Assembly (NCBI GenBank): GCA_021161135.1
Contig: JAGHBD010000112.1
Span: 1-6,094, forward strand
Length of the DNA stretch: 6,094 nucleotides
Origin: Thermoplasmata archaeon
GTDB lineage: Archaea; Thermoplasmatota; E2; UBA202; JdFR-43
Direction of reading: 5' to 3'
Shown here: one piece after another, positions 1 through 4,706 of the stretch
How positions within the stretch are numbered: the stretch's first letter is position 1
Layout of the letters: each line of letters opens with the position of its first letter
Made by a program: the position numbers and the translations under genes
The notes under the pieces: generated by a model
Told to the model about the DNA's origin: nothing
Databases searched by the model: none
The model's input: only the letters and a program-made list of their open reading frames with translations

Positions 1-160
1 CATATTCACAAGGAGAGATTGCAAAATCTCTTCCTCTCTTGCTTTTCTTTCTAAAAGGTGCTCCTAACTTCCTTGCTTTTGCCAGAACAAAATAGTAAAG
101 ATTTTTTATGTTGCCTAATTTATATCTGGCATCATATCTTTGCCATCTTTTCATTCCCAT
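1..160 (-). CDS. Transposase-like protein, N-terminal fragment (runs off left edge)
   Basis: An open minus-strand frame starts at ATG 160 (an in-frame second ATG lies at 154) and continues past base 1, giving 53 visible residues. An in-frame stop lies just upstream (TAG at 175-173), so the N-terminus is real. The visible part has an aromatic, basic beginning (MGMKRWQRYDAR), an LYYFVLAKARKLG segment and a basic stretch PFRKKSKRGR followed by ISPCEY. Basic RGR-type stretches followed by 'SPxEY' are what I expect at the N-terminus of archaeal DDE transposases; this is recognition by eye and the catalytic domain is outside the window. ATG 160 is chosen because an AGGAGG (174-169) sits 8 nt upstream, whereas ATG 154 would be 14 nt away. 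Both starts lie in a hairpin stem. The gene lies downstream of yjbQ on the same strand, so it can receive read-through. It could instead be another DNA-binding protein. Confidence 0.55.
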   Translation of the reverse strand, partial: MGMKRWQRYDARYKLGNIKNLYYFVLAKARKLGAPFRKKSKRGRDFAISPCEY

Positions 161-189
161 CCCCTGTGCCTCCTACAGGGGATGGGAAT
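153..189. repeat. Perfect 15-bp inverted repeat (hairpin) over the transposase start
   Basis: ATTCCCATCCCCTGT (153-167) and ACAGGGGATGGGAAT (175-189) are perfect inverted copies around a 7-nt loop (168-174). On the minus strand the loop carries AGGAGGC, a full Shine-Dalgarno sequence, and the downstream arm contains ATG 160 and the start of ATG 154. The inverted repeat is seen directly. That it hides the start codons in read-through RNA, or is a recombinase-recognised end of a mobile element, is inference. Neither side is followed by a long T run, so it is not a typical intrinsic terminator. Confidence 0.85.
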
Positions 190-197
190 ATAAAATT
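187..197 (-). promoter_or_regulatory. TATA-like box for the transposase-like gene
   Basis: The minus strand reads AATTTTATATT here, abutting the outer arm of the hairpin. Using the box-to-start distance seen at other genes in the window, transcription would begin near 166-167, at the edge of the inner arm. The element's own RNA would then lack the outer arm and could not form the hairpin. The same AT-rich segment also reads as a TATA box on the plus strand, so its direction is uncertain. Confidence 0.35.
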
Positions 198-248
198 CAC
201 GAAATTTTTCGACAACCTCGCTTAGATTCTGAGACATCATGTAATAAT

Positions 249-662
249 TTACTCTCCTATGATGCTTACTGCTATCTTCCGATGTCTCGTTTCGAAAAGC
301 TCAATTAGAAAGATGCGCTGCCATGTTCCCAGTGCTATTTTTCCATCTATTACAGGTATCGCTAAATTGCTTCCAAAAATTTGATTTTTTATATGTGCTA
401 CAGCATTTGCATTTCCTTCATAGCTATGGCGATATTCCCTATCTAGCGGTACTAGCCTGTCCATAATCTCTTTTGTATCTTCATGCACAGAAGTATCATT
501 TTCTTGAATCGTTAGAGCTGCAGTGGTATGCAATTCATGTATTATAACCACACCATTTTTCACTTCGCTTTTATCAATCATTTTTTCTATTTCTGTCGTT
601 ATATCAATATACTCTCCTCTTCTCTCACTCCTCACTTCAACAAAATCTGCAAATACCTTCAT
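249..662 (-). CDS. yjbQ: YjbQ/UPF0047 family protein (secondary thiamine-phosphate synthase type)
   Basis: 137 residues, the usual full length of this compact single-domain family. Hallmarks seen: HELHTTAALTIQEN (42-55), with the conserved histidine and HTT; a SYEGNANAVAHIKNQIFG block (80-97); DGKIALGTWQRIFLIE (106-121); and a C-terminal ELFETRHRKI strand (121-130). In this family the conserved histidines and polar residues line a trimeric pocket. The E. coli member has weak thiamine-phosphate synthase activity, but the physiological role is not settled, so the enzyme name is from family knowledge. The start ATG at 662 has no Shine-Dalgarno sequence and has a TATA-like box at leaderless distance. 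The gene stands alone: 166 bp separate it from the symporter upstream, and it points toward the transposase-like gene. A 6-bp inverted repeat, CATCAT/ATGATG (235-240, 259-264), straddles the stop. Confidence 0.92.
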   Translation of the reverse strand: MKVFADFVEVRSERRGEYIDITTEIEKMIDKSEVKNGVVIIHELHTTAALTIQENDTSVHEDTKEIMDRLVPLDREYRHSYEGNANAVAHIKNQIFGSNLAIPVIDGKIALGTWQRIFLIELFETRHRKIAVSIIGE

Positions 663-682
663 AACAGTTTAAAAGAATAGAA

Positions 683-690
683 ATTAAAAG
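683..690 (-). promoter_or_regulatory. TATA box of yjbQ
   Basis: The minus strand reads CTTTTAAT. Its centre is 24.5 nt from the ATG at 662, so transcription should start at or next to the start codon (leaderless mRNA). No Shine-Dalgarno sequence lies upstream of the ATG, which agrees. Confidence 0.5.
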
Positions 691-696
691 CATTAT

Positions 697-721
697 GGGA
701 AAAGGAAAGGGTTGGTTTTAT
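697..721. repeat. Dispersed direct repeat, copy 1
   Basis: The plus strand reads GGG AAAAGGAAAGGGTTGG then TTTTAT. It shares 17 identical bases (702-718, AAGGAAAGGGTTGGTTT) with 814-830, and flanking G and AT similarity extends the match. The pair brackets the promoter-like and operator-like segment between yjbQ and the symporter gene. On the minus strand it is a pyrimidine-rich CCAACCCTTTCCTT sequence. Its function is unknown: possibly a protein site, a processed or termination-linked 3' sequence, or the remains of a local duplication. Confidence 0.7.
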
Positions 722-737
722 AGTAATCCAAGGAGAG

Positions 738-747
738 TATATAAATT
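738..747 (+). promoter_or_regulatory. TATA-like box preceded by purine-rich element, rightward
   Basis: AGGAGAG (731-737) followed by TATATAAATT (738-747) looks like an archaeal BRE plus TATA box pointing right, with a predicted start near 768. No convincing plus-strand gene lies downstream: that strand is antisense to the symporter. If active it would make an antisense or short noncoding RNA. It forms a 9-bp inverted repeat with 784-792. Confidence 0.3.
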
Positions 748-783
748 TGTTCCATCGAAGCAATTTTGTTCATCGAAAGCAAT
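746..783. repeat. Two abutting 19-bp tandem units, operator-like
   Basis: Unit 1 (746-764) is TTTGTTCCATCGAAGCAAT and unit 2 (765-783) is TTTGTTCATCGAAAGCAAT. They abut exactly and differ by one C lost and one A gained, so the length is kept. Each unit is also an imperfect dyad with outer TTG and CAA half-sites. Two dyads on a 19-bp pitch put both on nearly the same helix face, as expected for a dimeric regulator bound side by side. The predicted start points of both flanking TATA boxes fall in this segment. The regulator is unknown. Confidence 0.6.
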
Positions 784-793
784 AATTTATATT
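784..793 (-). promoter_or_regulatory. TATA-like box preceded by purine-rich element, leftward
   Basis: The minus strand reads AGGAAA then ATATAAATT across about 798-784, mirroring the rightward box at 738-747. Its predicted start is near 763-765, about 100 nt upstream of yjbQ, so it could give yjbQ a second, longer leader containing the tandem units. It could also be an ordinary AT-rich spacer. Confidence 0.3.
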
Positions 794-809
794 TTCCTAT
801 ATATTGGTG

Positions 810-833
810 GGGGAAGGAAAGGGTTGGTTTATG
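810..833. repeat. Dispersed direct repeat, copy 2 (overlaps symporter stop)
   Basis: GGGGAAGGAAAGGGTTGG followed by TTTATG matches copy 1 at 697-721, with identity over AAGGAAAGGGTTGGTTT (814-830). On the minus strand this is the symporter stop codon (TAA at 831-829) plus the sequence directly after it, so copy 2 lies at the 3' end of that mRNA. Confidence 0.7.
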
Positions 834-2238
834 TCCACAAGAGCCTCCATCCTTTTTTCCCTTCCCCCTCTATTAATGAAACAAAGAAAAGTAAAATGAA
901 GGATATTGCAAGCGCTATTATGGATGGAAGAAAACCGAAAGATGGCAGATTATAGAATGCATATATGAAAACGGTTGCTTCTCCTCCAATTATACTAAAA
1001 ATACAACCCCATTTTGTGGCTTTCCACCAGTATAATGTCGCAAAGGTTGCAGGAAAGAGCACAACAAGACCTGAAAAGGTAGTTTTCACAAGCGTACCCA
1101 TTATACCTGCTTTCGGATTGTATCCAAAAATAACAAATGCGACTGCAAAAATTGTTAGCATGACTGTTATTATTTTACTCCTTCCAACCTTCTTTCCCAA
1201 GAAATCGCATGTGAGTAATGTTGATACTGCAAGAAGTTGGGAATCAGCAGTTGACATTAGTGCGGCGAGAGCACCTATAATAACCAGAGAAAATACAGCA
1301 GGCGGCGTATATTTCTCCACCATGAGCAGCAACACATTATCTGGATTGGCTGTTTCTATTCCTGCGCCATGAGCCCAAACGCCTATGAGAACTGGCAGGA
1401 GAAAGAAAAAGGATATTAGTACAGGATAAAGAATCATTGCTGTTTTAAGCGATTTTTCGCTTTTTGCAGTATAAAAACGAGTGAAAATTTGAGGGAACAT
1501 TGGGTCGCAAAAAATCCAGAGTATTAGAAAGGAGAGCCATATTTGAGGAGTAAAAAAGTTATTTGGGCCTGGGCGTGAGAAAAGGGAAGGATTGCTTTCA
1601 TAGGCCAGTAATGTTGCCCGAGATGTACCTCCGAGCGAATTTGCAATAAAAGCAAAAGCAGCAATCATAGCAACTATCATTATAATACCTTGAAAAACAT
1701 CTGTCCAACCTGTTGCTCTCATTCCTCCAAAAAGAACATACAAGCATATTATGATCATGACAACAATAGCACCTAATTTTACATCAATATCTGGAAAAAT
1801 CATTTGGAGGATGTATCCCGCACCTATTGCCTGTATTGCAAGATATGGGATCGTAAATATACTCATTATAGTCGTAAATAGGAGTTGTAACCCCTTGCTG
1901 TTATATCTTCCTCCTATAAGTTCTCCTGGCGTAATATATCCTTTTTCTTTACCAATACGCCATATTTTTCTTCCAAGAATATAAAACATTATAGCCATGA
2001 AAGATGTGCCCAATGCCATAACGCCATACTGCCCTACACCATCTGTATATGCCTTTCCTGCAAAACCGAGAAATGTAAAGGCAGAAAAGTTGGTTGCAGC
2101 AAGAGTGAAAAAGAGAATCGGTGAGGCAAATTTTCGATTTGCAAGGAAATAATCCTCTGGATCGTCTATCGTTTTTCTTCTGGCAATAACAGCAATTAAC
2201 ATCAGTATGGCAAAATATGCCACAAGAAATTCAATCAT
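829..2238 (-). CDS. Sodium:solute symporter (SSS family)
   Basis: 469 residues from ATG 2238, a normal SSS length, with about 12-13 hydrophobic helices starting at residue 3. Family marks: LAATNFSAFTFLGFAGKAYTDG (47-67), the broken TM1 region; GELIGGRYNS (105-114); the GGMRATGWTDVFQGIIM block (171-187), a classic SSS motif; and ALMSTADSQLLAVSTL (327-341), where the adjacent Ser-Thr corresponds to the Na+-binding residues of the TM8 core. It should import a small solute with Na+ across the cytoplasmic membrane; the substrate cannot be read from sequence. The frame is open to 2274, but ATG 2238 is chosen: it has GGAGGG 6 nt upstream and the protein then starts at the first membrane segment. It overlaps the stop of the DUF3311-like gene by 8 nt, so translation is coupled, matching the common DUF3311-SSS pairing. 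The 3' end carries a dispersed repeat copy. Confidence 0.92.
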   Translation of the reverse strand: MIEFLVAYFAILMLIAVIARRKTIDDPEDYFLANRKFASPILFFTLAATNFSAFTFLGFAGKAYTDGVGQYGVMALGTSFMAIMFYILGRKIWRIGKEKGYITPGELIGGRYNSKGLQLLFTTIMSIFTIPYLAIQAIGAGYILQMIFPDIDVKLGAIVVMIIICLYVLFGGMRATGWTDVFQGIIMIVAMIAAFAFIANSLGGTSRATLLAYESNPSLFSRPGPNNFFTPQIWLSFLILWIFCDPMFPQIFTRFYTAKSEKSLKTAMILYPVLISFFFLLPVLIGVWAHGAGIETANPDNVLLLMVEKYTPPAVFSLVIIGALAALMSTADSQLLAVSTLLTCDFLGKKVGRSKIITVMLTIFAVAFVIFGYNPKAGIMGTLVKTTFSGLVVLFPATFATLYWWKATKWGCIFSIIGGEATVFIYAFYNLPSFGFLPSIIALAISFILLFFVSLIEGEGKKGWRLLWT

Positions 2239-2419
2239 TCTCTTCCCTCCACCCATATTTCGCAAACACTGCATAAAATGCTGCAGTTAGCAACACTATC
2301 GAAACCACATACCACATCCAGTAGGGCATTGCTAAGAAGAAGGGCTTAGCTTTTTTCCAATTCCATAAGTCAATGCTAAGTATTACAAGTATGAGAAATG
2401 GAATCCCCCATCTCATCAC
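2231..2419 (-). CDS. DUF3311-like small membrane protein, partner of the symporter
   Basis: 62 residues with two hydrophobic helices (about 4-19 and 34-55). The core KKAKPFFLAMPYWMWYVV (22-39) has the proline followed by an aromatic-rich turn (P-Y-W-x-W-Y) that I associate with DUF3311 proteins, which are commonly encoded beside SSS symporters. In such pairs the small protein is presumed to be an accessory subunit; that role is inferred and no activity is known to me. GTG at 2419 is chosen because the TATA box centre is 24.5 nt away; ATG 2416 directly follows and would remove only one residue. The stop overlaps the symporter ATG by 8 nt. The gap to the upstream BASS-like gene is only 22 bp and contains most of this gene's own promoter, so it may be read both from its own promoter and by read-through. 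Confidence 0.75.
   Translation of the reverse strand: MMRWGIPFLILVILSIDLWNWKKAKPFFLAMPYWMWYVVSIVLLTAAFYAVFAKYGWREEND
2245..2250 (-). promoter_or_regulatory. Shine-Dalgarno of the symporter gene
   Basis: The minus strand reads GGAGGG, then AAGAGA, then ATG at 2238. It lies inside the 3' end of the upstream small gene. It decides the start over the longer open frame to 2274, and marks the symporter as an internal operon gene, unlike the leaderless first genes. Confidence 0.75.
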
Positions 2420-2434
2420 GTATCCATTATGGGT

Positions 2435-2452
2435 AGATTATTTAAATAATCT
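2435..2452 (-). promoter_or_regulatory. 18-bp perfect palindrome containing the TATA box of the DUF3311/SSS operon
   Basis: AGATTATTTAAATAATCT is identical to its own reverse complement. Its ATTTAAAT core (2440-2447) is centred 24.5 nt from GTG 2419, the leaderless distance used elsewhere in the window. It also contains the stop codon (2444-2442) of the BASS-like gene. A symmetric TATA box does not itself set direction, so flanking BRE sequence would have to; alternatively a repressor dimer may bind here. Confidence 0.6.
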
Positions 2453-3302
2453 TGCTCTCCATACAGCATATCCATATCATTTCGAAGATGAGAGCAATTA
2501 CAGCTGGAAGAGCTGTTTCATAGCTAAAAAGAGAAGAGGAAATAATCATAACAAGCCCTTCATTCTTGAAAGAAGAAAATAAGGTATAATTTACTATTTT
2601 GCTTCTTTCGATGCCCATTTTACTGGCTATAGATTTCACAATTAATCCAATACCGATGGTTCTTGAAGCCATGGCTATAGAGAGGAAAAGCAGCAAAGAA
2701 ACTTCCTCAAAAATAAACTGTCGATTTTTTCCGATGACAGAGAATACAAGAAGGAAAAAGCAAAAATTCGTAATTATTCTGCTTCTCCTCTCTTCAATTT
2801 TTCCATAAATGATGCGGGAAAGCAACATTGGGAATAAAATGAGGAGGATAACATTTTTTACAAGCAGTACGGAATTGACTTCCTTTGCAAGAAAGAAATA
2901 TATTATGAGAGGCATCATAAAAATTGCACCGATATAAAGGAAAATTACCGAAAAGAGAGAATGCCTCCTATCTCCTTTCAAGATCGACGAAAGAGGTACA
3001 ATTGCTATTGCTGGGGGAGCGGCAGCCATTACAATAAAGCCTTCAAAATAGTCGTGCATTAAATAACCGAGAAATATTATGAAGGCGGAGAGGAGACCAT
3101 AATTCAGGAGAAATGCGACAAATACATGTTTTATCTCTTTAGCCTTCACTTTAAATGGTATATTTGATATTGAAAGAGTCATTGCTATAATAAGGGCGAG
3201 AGTTGCTATCTCATTTCCATATGCTGGAAATCCTCCAATTAATACACCAGCAACTATAGCCAATGAAATAACAAATGAAAAGCTCTCCAAAAGGCGAAGC
3301 AT
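2442..3302 (-). CDS. BASS-like (bile acid:sodium symporter superfamily) transporter, diverged
   Basis: 286 residues with about 9-10 hydrophobic helices, close to the 300 usual for BASS transporters. The best family mark is MAAAPPAIAIVPLSSILKGD (92-111), matching the small-residue and proline loop followed by 'xxKGD' in the BASS fold. FSSFKNEGLVMIISSSLF (242-259) sits where the second crossover helix, with its Glu and Gln-Asn, is expected. By eye, Asn 247 is kept but the Glu and Gln that bind Na+ in bacterial ASBT homologues appear replaced (Phe 242, Lys 246), so coupling may differ. The auxin efflux carrier (AEC) family, of related fold, is the main alternative. Start ATG 3302 has no Shine-Dalgarno sequence and a TATA box at leaderless distance. 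It is divergent from glycerate kinase with 36 bp between start codons, and 22 bp upstream of the DUF3311-like gene on the same strand. The substrate is unknown; an organic anion is plausible. Confidence 0.7.
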   Translation of the reverse strand: MLRLLESFSFVISLAIVAGVLIGGFPAYGNEIATLALIIAMTLSISNIPFKVKAKEIKHVFVAFLLNYGLLSAFIIFLGYLMHDYFEGFIVMAAAPPAIAIVPLSSILKGDRRHSLFSVIFLYIGAIFMMPLIIYFFLAKEVNSVLLVKNVILLILFPMLLSRIIYGKIEERRSRIITNFCFFLLVFSVIGKNRQFIFEEVSLLLFLSIAMASRTIGIGLIVKSIASKMGIERSKIVNYTLFSSFKNEGLVMIISSSLFSYETALPAVIALIFEMIWICCMESKII

Positions 3303-3303
3303 G

Positions 3304-3318
3304 TATAAAATTCAAATA
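3304..3318 (+). promoter_or_regulatory. TATA region of the glycerate kinase gene
   Basis: TATAAAAT (3304-3311) is the stronger match but is centred 31.5 nt from GTG 3339, giving about a 7-nt leader. TTCAAATA (3311-3318) matches less well but sits at 24.5 nt, the leaderless distance seen at other genes here. No Shine-Dalgarno sequence precedes the GTG, so a leaderless or nearly leaderless mRNA is likely either way. Confidence 0.45.
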
Positions 3319-3322
3319 GCAT

Positions 3323-3330
3323 TATTTATT
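3323..3330 (-). promoter_or_regulatory. TATA box of the BASS-like gene
   Basis: The minus strand reads AATAAATA, preceded by purine-rich GAAAAG. The centre is 24.5 nt from ATG 3302. It lies downstream of the plus-strand boxes for glycerate kinase, so the two promoters occupy the same 36 bp. Confidence 0.5.
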
Positions 3331-3338
3331 CTTTTCAT

Positions 3339-4643
3339 GTGATTAAAAATTTTAGTGAGCTCGTTGAGAATACCATAGCCAAGTATAGAGGAACAAGGAG
3401 AGATGCTCTCACGATACTCGATGAGGTTCTTGAGAAAATGAATGGTTATAATCTTATAAAATCTCATGTAAAAATATTTGGAGATAGTTTGATGATAAAG
3501 GGAAAAAGAATAAATCTCCTTCCATACAAAAGGATATTTCTTATTGGCTTTGGGAAGGCTTCGGCGGCGATGGCAAAGAGTATGGAGGAGATTATTACTT
3601 TTGATGACGGAATCATAATCTCACCTGAAAATGTGGAGTTGCAAAGGGTGAAACTTTACAGGGGGGCTCATCCGTATCCGAGTATTGAAAATATAAAAGC
3701 GACAGAAAGAGTAATTGAACTGCTAAAGGAGGCTGATGAGGATGATTTGATTATATCATTAATAAGTGGGGGTGGCTCTGCTCTGCTGTGCAAGCCGCGT
3801 GTATCTCTTGAAGACTTGAGAGATGTTATGAATCAGTTGATGATGAGGGGATGCACAATAGAAGAGCTTAATACTGTGAGAAAACACCTATCATATGTAA
3901 AAGGGGGGCAGCTGGCAAAGCTCACTAGGGCGAAAATTGTTTCCATTATAATTTCTGACATTATAGGAAATCCTGTGGAGTTTATTGCCTCTGGCCCCAC
4001 TTCAGCCGATTCAACAACATTTCATGATGCATTGAGAATTTTGAAGAAATATGGAGTAAAAAATGAAGAGGTGATGAAGGTAATAAAGGATGGAATAAAA
4101 GGAAAAATTGAGGAAACACCAAAAAATCTGGATAATGTTGTAAATATTATTATTGCCGATATATCTCTTGCCTGTAAATATGCTAAAGAAATTGCAGAGG
4201 AAATGGGATATCATGCAAAGGTGCTTTCTGTTACTTTAAGAGGAGAGGCAAGAGAAATGGGAAGAAATCTCGCAGAATATGCAATATATTATCCAAGGCA
4301 TCATACTGTATTAATAACAGGTGGAGAAACAACTGTTAATGTTAAAGGAAAAGGAAGAGGAGGACGTAATCAGGAAATGGTGCTCGCAGCCATAAAAAAA
4401 CTGGCAAATGAAGCCATTGTGATGCTTTCCTGTGGAACAGATGGCATAGATGGAAATAGCCCGGCAGCGGGAGCAATAGCAGATGGATACAGTTACAAAA
4501 AAGCGGAGGAAAAGGAACTTGATATTGAAAAATATCTTGAGAATAATGATTCCTATGAATTCTTCAATAAAATGAAAGATGCAATTTTCACAGGATATAC
4601 AGGTACAAATGTAATGGATATACAAATCATGGTTAAATTATAA
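3339..4643 (+). CDS. gck: Glycerate kinase, class II (DUF4147 / MOFRL type, probable glycerate 2-kinase)
   Basis: 434 residues, full length for the family. It phosphorylates D-glycerate with ATP, in archaea mainly to 2-phosphoglycerate, the last step joining the non-phosphorylative Entner-Doudoroff route to lower glycolysis. Motifs seen: IGFGKASAAMA (69-79); RGAHPYPS (108-115); LISGGGSALLCKP (141-153); NTVRKHLSYVKGGQLAK (178-194), with the conserved Arg-Lys-His; SDIIGNPVEFIASGPTSAD (206-224). The C-terminal MOFRL domain shows TGGETTV (327-333), GKGRGGRNQEMVLA (337-350), CGTDGIDGNSPAAGA (365-379) and TGYTGTNVMD (418-427). The first half is the DUF4147 domain. Start is GTG 3339; an overlapping ATG at 3337 is followed at once by TGA. 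It is divergent from the BASS-like transporter. 2- versus 3-phosphoglycerate cannot be told from sequence; 2-kinase is inferred from characterised archaeal relatives. Confidence 0.94.
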   Translation: MIKNFSELVENTIAKYRGTRRDALTILDEVLEKMNGYNLIKSHVKIFGDSLMIKGKRINLLPYKRIFLIGFGKASAAMAKSMEEIITFDDGIIISPENVELQRVKLYRGAHPYPSIENIKATERVIELLKEADEDDLIISLISGGGSALLCKPRVSLEDLRDVMNQLMMRGCTIEELNTVRKHLSYVKGGQLAKLTRAKIVSIIISDIIGNPVEFIASGPTSADSTTFHDALRILKKYGVKNEEVMKVIKDGIKGKIEETPKNLDNVVNIIIADISLACKYAKEIAEEMGYHAKVLSVTLRGEAREMGRNLAEYAIYYPRHHTVLITGGETTVNVKGKGRGGRNQEMVLAAIKKLANEAIVMLSCGTDGIDGNSPAAGAIADGYSYKKAEEKELDIEKYLENNDSYEFFNKMKDAIFTGYTGTNVMDIQIMVKL

Positions 4644-4678
4644 GTAATTGAGTTGGGAATAATATCTCCAACACAGCA

Positions 4679-4686
4679 TATAAAAA
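4679..4686 (+). promoter_or_regulatory. TATA box of the 132-residue hypothetical gene
   Basis: TATAAAAA, centred 24.5 nt from GTG 4707. It supports a separate leaderless transcript rather than cotranscription with glycerate kinase, whose stop is 63 bp upstream of the GTG. Confidence 0.55.
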
Positions 4687-4706
4687 TATGCACATAATTT
4701 GTATTT

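Noticed and set aside
153..189. Hairpin as an intrinsic terminator of yjbQ
   Set aside because: The stem is strong and GC-rich, but the minus strand continues ATGAAAAGATGG rather than a T run. A masking role for the start fits the sequence better, though it may slow polymerase.
108..308. Plus-strand open frame of 66 codons over the hairpin region
   Set aside because: Runs through the inverted repeat and antisense to both the transposase-like start and the end of yjbQ, with no recognisable motifs.
693..773. Minus-strand mini-ORF of 26 residues in the yjbQ-symporter spacer
   Set aside because: It begins with two ATGs created by the tandem repeat units, has no Shine-Dalgarno sequence, is only about 15 nt from the nearest TATA-like box, and encodes nothing recognisable. 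Best explained by the repeats.
695..955. Plus-strand open frame of 86 codons across the symporter 3' end
   Set aside because: Mostly antisense to the symporter; its low-complexity lysine/proline-rich product has no family features and no promoter in the right place.
965..1372. Plus-strand open frame of 135 codons
   Set aside because: Lies wholly antisense to the symporter coding region, whose protein is clearly conserved; a shadow frame.
2416..2427. Three-codon upstream ORF (ATG GAT ACG TGA) before the DUF3311-like gene
   Set aside because: It lies upstream of the predicted leaderless transcript start at 2419, so it would not be in the main mRNA; probably chance.
4652..4672. GTTGG...CCAAC hairpin after glycerate kinase as a terminator
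   Set aside because: Only 5 bp with an 11-nt loop and no T run after it; too weak to call.
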